A stretch of 6,843 nucleotides of DNA, from NCBI GenBank assembly GCA_913055135.1, contig CAJXJV010000071.1:1-6843 (forward strand), written 5' to 3'. Shown one piece after another: positions 1 to 5,881 of the stretch (position 1 is its first letter; each line of letters opens with the position of its first letter). The position numbers were made by a program, and so were the translations under genes. Origin of the DNA: an uncultured Desulfurobacterium sp. (GTDB lineage Bacteria; Aquificota; Aquificia; Desulfurobacteriales; Desulfurobacteriaceae). The notes below the pieces were generated by a model that was given only the letters and a program-made list of their open reading frames with translations, was not told where the DNA came from and ran no database searches.

Positions 1-386
1 CAAATACCCAAAATTAAAAGTGAAAGGGCAGAAATAAAGAGTGAAATAAAGAAACTTGTCACAAGCCTCAGAGGAAGAAATCCTGCAAGATTTTGAACCT
101 TCCAGTTTCCAAGGTTTGAGTACCTGATAAAGACAAAAAGACCGAAAACTACAGAAACTAAAAGAGCAAAGGCGTGCAAATCCGACATGTTCTTTGAGAT
201 TTCCCATATATCGGCATTGGCAGCAAAGGGAAAAGCCAAGATAACAGCTCCAGTTAATTCTTGAATTAGGTCACTGAAATTTAAGTTCTGCTTTCTAATT
301 TCAAGAGTTTCTGCTACCCTTGAAATTTTCTTATCTAAGGCTACGAGTTCCTTTTCTATTCTCTCTATCTTTTCTCTCTCCAGCAT
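1..386 (-). CDS. DUF2391-like integral membrane protein, N-terminal part (cut by window edge)
   Basis: The frame is open for 128 codons from the ATG at 386-384 to the left edge, so the C-terminus is missing. Residues 1-40 are charged and helical and could form a short coiled coil. They are followed by hydrophobic stretches at about 43-60, 71-89 and 103-128 that look like membrane spans. The block around residues 42-62 (QELTGAVILAFPFAANADIW) resembles the opening of the DUF2391/COG4711 predicted membrane proteins, where a Gly-Ala and Pro-Phe helix precedes an acidic residue and Trp. That assignment is from memory of the family. The function of the family is unknown. The gene starts 7 bp after the stop of the restored sixA remnant frame and is probably translated by coupling. 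A GAGGAG sequence abuts the ATG with no spacer, which is unusual; the frame closes at a TGA 15 bp upstream with no other start, so this ATG is still the best choice. Confidence 0.6.
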   Translation of the reverse strand, partial: MLEREKIERIEKELVALDKKISRVAETLEIRKQNLNFSDLIQELTGAVILAFPFAANADIWEISKNMSDLHAFALLVSVVFGLFVFIRYSNLGNWKVQNLAGFLPLRLVTSFFISLFISALSLLILGI

Positions 387-393
387 CTCCTCA

Positions 394-623
394 CTACAGC
401 TTCAGAATTATTTTCAGACTGTAAAACCCAGAGAGGAGAAATTTATCCTTTTTCTGCCAGATTTCAGCAACCGCTCCCTTCTTAAAGGCAATTCTGTTTG
501 GACTGAGACAGGTTTTTTTAGGAGTTCAGCCAGAATTTCAGCAGTTTTTAGAGCTCTTTCACAAGGACTTGAAATGATGGGTAAATCTGCCTTTCCATGC
601 CTTATCAGGAAGATTCTCCTCAC
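394..623 (-). pseudogene. sixA: sixA-like phosphohistidine phosphatase remnant, two internal deletions and a frame disruption
   Basis: SixA proteins are small histidine phosphatases (RHG fold, about 150-160 residues) that dephosphorylate phosphohistidine proteins. From the GTG at 623 the frame reads MRRIFLIRHGKA, the typical start with the catalytic RHG, and then jumps straight to DLPIISSPCERALKTAEILA, which normally lies about 40 residues further on. After AELLKK the frame runs into an unrelated tail ending at 414. The -1 frame instead gives PNRIAFKKGAVAEIW and a normal-looking SixA end, closing at TAG 396-394. The second catalytic block (VGHNP) is absent in every frame. The restored product would be about 77 residues, half the usual length, and should lack normal phosphatase activity. 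The GTG overlaps the ppk stop as GTGA, so coupling is intact. An ATG at 641-639 in the same frame is an alternative start with AGGAG 11 nt upstream. A pseudogene is the best reading; assembly error or a slippage-expressed miniprotein are alternatives. Confidence 0.75.
513..519 (-). other. A7 slippery heptamer in the sixA remnant
   Basis: On the coding strand the codons CTA AAA AAA create A_AAA_AAA in the register needed for -1 ribosomal slippage. Reading one base back after this run leads into the frame that carries the SixA-like C-terminus, which stays open to 394. One extra A in the run, by polymerase slippage or as a sequencing correction, would have the same result. No pseudoknot or strong stem-loop was recognised just downstream, so the site is only a candidate. 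Confidence 0.35.
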
Positions 624-2659
624 TTTATCCGTCTTACCCATCTCTCAAAGTACTCCTGGGAATTGAATTCTCTCTCTTCTGGCCTCGTGTACTCTCCTGT
701 TGGAAGGAGAATTCTGGCCTTTGCAGTATCTCTTAACTGAACCTCAAAAATCGTTTTCAACTTCTCTTTCAACTCTCTATCTTCTATCGGAACAAGGGTT
801 TCCACTCTCCTGTGGAAATTCCTTGGCATCCAGTCAGCACTACTTATGAAGACCTTTTCTTCACCATCAGCTCCGAAGTAGAAAATCCTTGCATGTTCAA
901 GGTACTTTCCAACGATACTGATTACTCTTATGTTCTCACTCACTCCTTCAATCCCAGGTCTCAAACAGCAGATTCCCCTTACTATCAGGTCAATTTTCAC
1001 ACCGGCCTGAGAAGCTCTGTAAAGAGCCTTAATAGCATCGGGATCCACAAGGGAGTTCATCTTCGCAATTATCCTGCCACTTTTACCGAGTTCTGCCTCT
1101 TCCTCTATCATTTCAAGGATTTTCTTCTTCAGGTCAACCGGAGAGATGAAGCGTTTACTGAGCTCAGGTGGGTGAAAGTAACCGGTAAGAACGTTGAAAA
1201 TCCTTGAAACATCCTCACCAATTTCTGAATCAGAAGTTAGATAACTCACATCTGAGTAGATTTTTGCAGTCTCAACGTTGTAATTCCCCGTTCCAAGGTG
1301 GACGTATCTCTTTATTCCGCTTTCTTCTTTTCTGACAATCATCAACAGCTTTGCGTGGGTCTTAAGCCCTGAAATTCCGTAGATAACGTGGACACCTTCT
1401 TCTTCAAGCCTCTTTGCCCAAACTATGTTACTCTCTTCGTCAAACCGCGCCTTTATCTCAACGACAGCTGTTACTTCCTTCCCTTTCTGTGCAGCCCTGC
1501 TGAGAGCTTCAACTATTGGCGAATTTCTTCCAGCTCTGTAGAGAGTCTGTTTAATTGCAAGAACGTTGGGATCCTCTACAGCCTCCTCAACCAGTTCAAC
1601 AACAGGATCAAAAGATTCGTAAGGATGGAAGAGAATAAACTCATGATTTTTCAAAGCGTTGAATCTCTCTACGTTAAACTGAGGTGGATAGTAGGGGACA
1701 TGGGGTGGAAACTTCAGATCCGATCTATCTATCTCTCTGTAAAGACTCCAGAGGTCTGAAAGATTGAGGGGAATATTCAGTTTGTAGATGTCGTAATCCT
1801 TTATCTCAAGTTCATCTTTCAGGAAATTCAGTATAAAGTTTGAACCACCATTTATTTCAAGTCTGACCGGCTTTCCGAATCTCCTCTTCCTCAGTCCTTT
1901 CTCTATCTCCTCAAGGAGATCATCTGCCTCGTCTTCCTGAATGATGATATCCGCATCTCTTGTTACCCTGAACGTTGCAACGCTTCTTATCTTCTGATCA
2001 GGAAAGAGCTTTCCAATGTGATGAATAATTAAGTCTTCAAGGTAGAGGTAGTGCTCTTCTCTCTCCTTTTCCTTCAACTTTACAAACCTTGGAAGAACCT
2101 TCGGAATAGGAATGAGTCCGAACTTGAGTTCCTCAGAGATTATCTCAACAATGATGTTAAAGCTAAGGGACGGGAGATGAGGAAATGGATGGGTCAGATC
2201 AACCGCTAAAGGAGTTAAAACAGGATAGACAAACTCCTCAAAGTATTTATCCGCTCTTTTCTTCAGAGTTTTTGGCAGGTCAGAGTATTTGTGAATGTAA
2301 ATTTTCTCTGTCTTCAGTTCATATATAAGCTTCCTGTACTGAGCTTCCATCTCTTTCAAGAGCTGTTTTGTCTTTTGAGTTATCTTCCTCAATTGCTCCT
2401 TTGGGGTTAACCCATCAAAAGAAGGTCTGTTGATGTTGGCAGAGACCATCTTTTTGAGTCCCGCCACCCTTATCATGAAGAACTCATCAAGGTTTGTGAA
2501 AAATATGGCAATAAATTTGAGCCTCTCAAGGAGAGGATTGTTCAAATCCTCAGTCTCTTCCAGAACCCTTCTGTTAAACTCAAGCCAGCTGAGCTCCCTG
2601 TTTATGTAAAGCTTCGGATTGTCAAGGTTTATCTCCTTCTTCTCCTTAACAGACTCCAT
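620..2659 (-). CDS. ppk1: Polyphosphate kinase Ppk1
   Basis: Ppk1 reversibly moves the gamma phosphate of ATP onto a growing polyphosphate chain through a phosphohistidine intermediate, normally as a cytoplasmic or membrane-associated oligomer. Counting from the ATG at 2659 (679 residues, normal length), the N-terminal domain holds INRELSWLEFNRRVLEE at 19-35 and NLDEFFMIRVAG at 56-67. The two phospholipase D-like catalytic halves carry HPYESFDP (345-352), Arg375 in QTLYRAGR, Arg405 in EIKARFDEE, His435 in GLKTHAKL and His589 in YLEHARIFYF. With this start the autophosphorylated histidine and both arginines fall at their E. coli numbers, which favours the ATG at 2659 over the in-frame TTG at 2665. 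AAGGG lies 9 nt before the ATG. The start sits inside the end of the ppx gene (14-bp overlap) and the stop overlaps the sixA GTG, so ppx, ppk1 and the sixA remnant are translationally linked. All catalytic residues I can check are present. Confidence 0.97.
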   Translation of the reverse strand: MESVKEKKEINLDNPKLYINRELSWLEFNRRVLEETEDLNNPLLERLKFIAIFFTNLDEFFMIRVAGLKKMVSANINRPSFDGLTPKEQLRKITQKTKQLLKEMEAQYRKLIYELKTEKIYIHKYSDLPKTLKKRADKYFEEFVYPVLTPLAVDLTHPFPHLPSLSFNIIVEIISEELKFGLIPIPKVLPRFVKLKEKEREEHYLYLEDLIIHHIGKLFPDQKIRSVATFRVTRDADIIIQEDEADDLLEEIEKGLRKRRFGKPVRLEINGGSNFILNFLKDELEIKDYDIYKLNIPLNLSDLWSLYREIDRSDLKFPPHVPYYPPQFNVERFNALKNHEFILFHPYESFDPVVELVEEAVEDPNVLAIKQTLYRAGRNSPIVEALSRAAQKGKEVTAVVEIKARFDEESNIVWAKRLEEEGVHVIYGISGLKTHAKLLMIVRKEESGIKRYVHLGTGNYNVETAKIYSDVSYLTSDSEIGEDVSRIFNVLTGYFHPPELSKRFISPVDLKKKILEMIEEEAELGKSGRIIAKMNSLVDPDAIKALYRASQAGVKIDLIVRGICCLRPGIEGVSENIRVISIVGKYLEHARIFYFGADGEEKVFISSADWMPRNFHRRVETLVPIEDRELKEKLKTIFEVQLRDTAKARILLPTGEYTRPEEREFNSQEYFERWVRRIK

Positions 2660-3515
2660 CCTCAATCACCCTTTTGAACACAATTCCTTCTCTAACTCCA
2701 GATTTAGAGATAACCAACTCTTTTACTTTGAATATATCCATCAGCTCAAGAACAACTATGGCAGCAACGGTAACAGTTTTTGCTCTCTCCACAGGAATTC
2801 CGTAACTTTCTGTAATCTCAATAGACCTCATTTTTTTAATCTTCCCAATAACTTCCTCAAGTTGTTTCTTCTTGATACGTCTCTTTCCAACAATCTTCCT
2901 TAGAGGTCTGATACTTCCTCCAACACCGATTAGAATCTCGCTCTCATAAATCTTGAAGTCGTAAGGGTTCACCAGTGCCCTGATCTGTCGCCTAATCCCA
3001 ATTTCATCTTCCACATATCCATTTTTCACGTGATCTTTAAAGGAAAGCGTCCCAAGAGGATAGCTTTTACAGCTCTGTGGCTTTGAGTTAACTATCTCAC
3101 AAATCTCAAGGCTTCCACCACCAATATCAAATAGAAGTCCTCTTTTTACCTTTACGTCTAAAAGAGCTCCAAGGGCAGAATAGTAAGCTTCCTCTTCTCC
3201 AGAAAGAACTTCAACATTTAAATACTCTTCGATTCTTTCCAAAAGCTCTTTTCTGTTTTCAGCAACTCTTACAACGTACGTTGCAAAAGCTATCGTGCAG
3301 TCTGTCTGGAACTCTTCAACCTTTTCCCTGAAATCTCTGAGAACTATCTCTAACTTCAGAATACCTTCTTCGGTCAGTTTCCCATCCTTCAAATAGTTCA
3401 GAAGTCTTACATAGATGGAATCTGAGTAGATCCTCTTTATCTTTTTTCCTTTTACCTTATAAACAACCAGTTTAACAGTATTTGAACCTATATCCACAAC
3501 CGCAACTTTTTTCAC
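2646..3515 (-). CDS. ppx: Ppx/GppA family phosphatase (exopolyphosphatase or pppGpp phosphohydrolase), single-unit form
   Basis: This is a cytoplasmic ASKHA-fold phosphatase that removes terminal phosphate from polyphosphate and/or converts pppGpp to ppGpp. The 289 residues cover only the catalytic unit. Visible motifs are DIGSNTVK (8-15, first phosphate loop), FATYVVRVAENR (77-88, usually AT-S-A-x-R), SGEEEAYYS (105-113, with the acidic residue that activates water), DIGGGSLEI (130-138, second phosphate loop), PLGTLSF (153-159) and GVGGSIRPL (197-205). The C-terminal HD-like domain of the roughly 500-residue E. coli enzymes is missing; short forms are known in Aquifex and other lineages, so this is not a truncation. 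The start is GTG at 3515, overlapping the oxidoreductase stop as GTGA, with GAGGA 7 nt upstream. The stop lies inside the beginning of ppk1. Pairing with ppk1 favours an exopolyphosphatase role, but the sequence does not separate this from GppA activity. Confidence 0.93.
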   Translation of the reverse strand: MKKVAVVDIGSNTVKLVVYKVKGKKIKRIYSDSIYVRLLNYLKDGKLTEEGILKLEIVLRDFREKVEEFQTDCTIAFATYVVRVAENRKELLERIEEYLNVEVLSGEEEAYYSALGALLDVKVKRGLLFDIGGGSLEICEIVNSKPQSCKSYPLGTLSFKDHVKNGYVEDEIGIRRQIRALVNPYDFKIYESEILIGVGGSIRPLRKIVGKRRIKKKQLEEVIGKIKKMRSIEITESYGIPVERAKTVTVAAIVVLELMDIFKVKELVISKSGVREGIVFKRVIEDGVC

Positions 3516-4852
3516 AGCTCTTTCCTCGCTGCAAGAGCTGCCATCTGGATGGGCTGAAGAAGAGGTGGTGGCGTAATAGGTGGAAACGCTACTGTTTCAA
3601 GGGCAACAATCTGCGAAATATCCAATTTATCGGCTATTAATCGAGAGATGAAATCAACTAAAGGAAACACATACTTACTGCTTCCAATAATCTCTCCACC
3701 TAAAACTTTTCCAGACTTTGAAAAGTAGAGTTTGATTTTTAAAAGCTTACACCCTTCAATGGCTCCCGGATAGGCGTCTGTTGTATCAATTTCTGAAACT
3801 ACAAACTCTATTTCCTTTCTCTTTAAGACCTTTTCTGTATAGCCAGAGAAACCGAAATACTTCCTGCCAGCCTCTGTTACACCTGCCGGAACAATTCCAG
3901 AATCTCTGACCTCAGGACCGGCAACGTTTAAACCTGCTATCCTTCCATCCCTTGCTGAAATGGAAGCAAACATTCCAGGAACAGGCTCTCCATCTATTGC
4001 AGACCTGTGAAGTACACAGTTTCCTGCTGCAAGGATGTTGTCCTCGGAGGTTCTCAGGAACTCATCAACAATAATCTCTCCTCTTTCTGAAATTGAAAGT
4101 CCAGCATCAACTGCTAACTTTGAGTTGGGCTTAAAACCTATGAAGACAAAGACAAGATCAGCTTCCATCTTCTCACCATCTTCAAAAACAACCCTTCTCA
4201 CTCTTCCATTTCCCTCAAAACCTACTACTCTTGTATCCTTTACAATCCTTACATTCTGGCTTTTAAGTTCCTTCTCAATCTCTCTTTCAAAACTTTCAGA
4301 GAAAATTCCAGAGGCTATATGATCAGAGGCTTCAATGATAGTTATTTCCTTGTCTGGATATCCCTTGCTTATTTGATCTGCAAATCCAAGGCTTATGAAA
4401 CCCGCACCGATAAGAACAATTCTCTTAGCACTCTTTACTTCATCAACGAGTTTTTGAACGTATCCTGTCTCTGTTGTGATGTAGTAGATTCCATCAAGAT
4501 GACTATTTTCAACCATTAACGTATTTGGAATCCAGCCGGTTGCCAGAATCAACCTTTCGTAACGGTAGGAACTTCCATTTTCAAGGAAAACCTGCAATTC
4601 TGAAGGATTGATCGATGTGACTTTAGAAATAAGGAGTTCAACTCCTAAATCTTTAACCTTTGAAAGGGGATAAACGTTCTTCTCAGCAGGAATTCTCCCA
4701 CTTACAACGTAAGGGATAGAACAGGGAATCTGAAAGTTTTCTTTATCGTTTATTAGAAGAACCCTTCTTTCAGGATAGAGAGTTCTGATAGTTTTTGCGG
4801 CATTAAATCCAGCAGGTCCTCCCCCTACAATAATAACATCAAACTTTTTCAT
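3512..4852 (-). CDS. FAD-dependent pyridine nucleotide-disulfide-type oxidoreductase (CoA-disulfide reductase/NADH oxidase-like)
   Basis: The 446 residues follow the order of the CoA-disulfide reductase, NADH oxidase and NAD(P)H polysulfide reductase group. They show an FAD Rossmann motif VGGGPAG (9-15), Cys44 in FQIPCSIPYVVSG at the position of the single redox-active Cys of that group, YERLILATG (98-106), a second Rossmann motif IGAGFISLGFADQ (148-160), the FAD-contact stretch NILAAGNCV (272-280) and a dimerisation domain from about 320 ending in a Pro-rich FPPITPPP (423-430). Likely activity is NAD(P)H-dependent reduction of O2, CoA-disulfide or sulfur compounds; the substrate cannot be read from the sequence. 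Two motif residues deviate: the usual I-G-L-E is I-S-L-G, and the usual G-D of the second FAD motif is G-N. Membrane spans and a signal peptide are absent. The ATG has GAGG 6 nt upstream. The stop overlaps the ppx start by 4 bp, so the two are coupled. Confidence 0.9.
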   Translation of the reverse strand: MKKFDVIIVGGGPAGFNAAKTIRTLYPERRVLLINDKENFQIPCSIPYVVSGRIPAEKNVYPLSKVKDLGVELLISKVTSINPSELQVFLENGSSYRYERLILATGWIPNTLMVENSHLDGIYYITTETGYVQKLVDEVKSAKRIVLIGAGFISLGFADQISKGYPDKEITIIEASDHIASGIFSESFEREIEKELKSQNVRIVKDTRVVGFEGNGRVRRVVFEDGEKMEADLVFVFIGFKPNSKLAVDAGLSISERGEIIVDEFLRTSEDNILAAGNCVLHRSAIDGEPVPGMFASISARDGRIAGLNVAGPEVRDSGIVPAGVTEAGRKYFGFSGYTEKVLKRKEIEFVVSEIDTTDAYPGAIEGCKLLKIKLYFSKSGKVLGGEIIGSSKYVFPLVDFISRLIADKLDISQIVALETVAFPPITPPPLLQPIQMAALAARKEL

Positions 4853-4871
4853 GGCTTACCTCAAATTTGGT

Positions 4872-4890
4872 TTACATCCCCCACCCTCCC
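4872..4890 (-). promoter_or_regulatory. Strong Shine-Dalgarno followed by an ATG-TAA start-stop pair in the fbp/oxidoreductase gap
   Basis: The only clear gap in the middle of the cluster (4853-4907, 55 bp) contains on the coding strand GGGAGGGTGGGGGATGTAA. GGAGG at 4889-4885 is 7 nt before an ATG at 4877-4875, an ideal arrangement, but the next codon is TAA (4874-4872). The true oxidoreductase start at 4852 follows after 19 nt with its own GAGG at 4862-4859. The run could be a minimal upstream ORF that holds or reloads ribosomes, a G-rich structure, or chance. No terminator hairpin or convincing promoter was seen in the gap. Confidence 0.35.
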
Positions 4891-4907
4891 AGTTTAAGGA
4901 AAAGAAA

Positions 4908-5840
4908 TTAGAAGTGTAGAAATTCAAGACACTTTTCAACTTCCCATTTGCTTCCGATAATTACCGGAACCCTCTGATGAAGATCTTCTGGAACGATATC
5001 TAAAATCCTCTCTCTTCCAGTAGTACCAATTCCCCCCGCCTGTTCTATGAGAAATGACATTGGGCTTGCCTCGTAGAGTAGTCTCAACTTTCCATTTGTA
5101 TTCTTCTTATCTGCCGGATAGACGAAGATTCCCCCTTTCAGGAGAGTCCTGTGAACGTCTGCAACCATTGAACCAACATATCTGAGGGTGTATTTCTCTC
5201 CTTTCAGATAATCTATAAACTTTCTCAAACCTTCACTTGTCCACTTATCCCTGTTGGCTTCATTAATTGAGTAAATCTTTCCTTTCTCTGGCAGTTTAAT
5301 CTCAGGATGGGAAAGGAGAAAGTTTCCAGATTCTGGATCGAATGTGAATCCAACAACTCCTTTTCCAAGGGACATTACAAGCATAGTACTTGGACCGTAG
5401 ATAACGTATCCTGCTGCAAGCTGTTCTCTTCCCGGCTTCATGAGAGAGTCTTTATGGATGGAAAAAATCGTTCCAATACTAACGTTGACATCAATGTTTG
5501 AAGAACCATCAAGCGGATCGAATGCAACAGTGTACCCGGATTCGGAAACTACCAGACAATCTTCAATCTCCTCAGAGGCTATCTGACAGGCTTTCCCGCA
5601 GTTTTTCAGGTTTTCAAGGAGTATCTCATTTGCAAGCTCATCAAGCTTTTGAACTTCTTCTCCCTGAACGTTTGTTTTACCAGCACTTCCAAGAATGCTC
5701 AAGAGTCCAGCCTTTCTGACTTTTCCAGCGATCTCCTTCGTAGCTGAAACAATTTCGTTGAGAAGAAGAATTAAATCGTCATCAAGATGCGGAATCTCCT
5801 CTTTTGCTGTTAAAAGGTATGCCGTAAATGGAACAGCCAT
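4908..5840 (-). CDS. fbp: Class I fructose-1,6-bisphosphatase
   Basis: This enzyme hydrolyses fructose 1,6-bisphosphate to fructose 6-phosphate and phosphate, the committed cytoplasmic step of gluconeogenesis, and needs Mg2+. From the ATG at 5840 (310 residues) the chain shows NVQGEEVQKLDELANE (57-72), the metal-binding acidic SEEIED (89-94), the signature DPLDGSSNID (108-117), RYVGSMVADVHRTL (220-233), GGIFVYPADKKN (236-247) and YEASPMSFLIEQAGG (256-270). All the metal- and substrate-binding blocks of class I FBPase are present and the length is close to normal. An in-frame GTG at 5885 would add 15 residues and overlap the transglutaminase stop by 4 bp. The ATG is preferred because it has a near-perfect GGAGG and because family N-termini begin close to the TAYLL segment. 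It probably belongs to one operon with the genes on both sides. The allosteric AMP site was not assessed. Confidence 0.95.
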   Translation of the reverse strand: MAVPFTAYLLTAKEEIPHLDDDLILLLNEIVSATKEIAGKVRKAGLLSILGSAGKTNVQGEEVQKLDELANEILLENLKNCGKACQIASEEIEDCLVVSESGYTVAFDPLDGSSNIDVNVSIGTIFSIHKDSLMKPGREQLAAGYVIYGPSTMLVMSLGKGVVGFTFDPESGNFLLSHPEIKLPEKGKIYSINEANRDKWTSEGLRKFIDYLKGEKYTLRYVGSMVADVHRTLLKGGIFVYPADKKNTNGKLRLLYEASPMSFLIEQAGGIGTTGRERILDIVPEDLHQRVPVIIGSKWEVEKCLEFLHF

Positions 5841-5845
5841 TGTAC

Positions 5846-5850
5846 CCTCC
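5846..5850 (-). promoter_or_regulatory. Ribosome binding site that decides the fbp start
   Basis: GGAGG lies 5 nt upstream of the ATG at 5840-5838, which is a much better site than the one before the GTG at 5885, where only GGAG at about 3 nt is seen. It sits inside the 15-codon extension and is the main reason for choosing the shorter protein. Confidence 0.7.
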
Positions 5851-5881
5851 TGATTTGTAGTTTCTTTTTCTATTTTACCAC

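Noticed and set aside
812..1207. Plus-strand open frame of 131 codons inside ppk1
   Set aside because: It is antisense to a fully conserved part of ppk1, has no family-like motifs, and its composition follows from the opposite strand.
1388..1759. Plus-strand open frame of 123 codons inside ppk1
   Set aside because: Antisense to the catalytic region of ppk1 around His435; no recognisable domain.
2619..2903. Plus-strand open frame spanning the ppx/ppk1 junction
   Set aside because: Lies opposite two confident genes and encodes low-complexity Asn/Ser/Leu-rich sequence without motifs.
4035..4519. Two plus-strand open frames opposite the oxidoreductase
   Set aside because: Both are shadows of the oxidoreductase; the Ser/Thr-rich translation is what antisense of Glu/Lys-rich coding sequence gives.
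4878..4890. Possible G-quadruplex in the fbp/oxidoreductase gap
   Set aside because: Only three G runs of three or more are present (3, 3 and 5), so a standard four-tract quadruplex cannot be claimed.
4853..4907. Intrinsic terminator after fbp
   Set aside because: No stem-loop followed by a U run was found in the gap on the minus strand.
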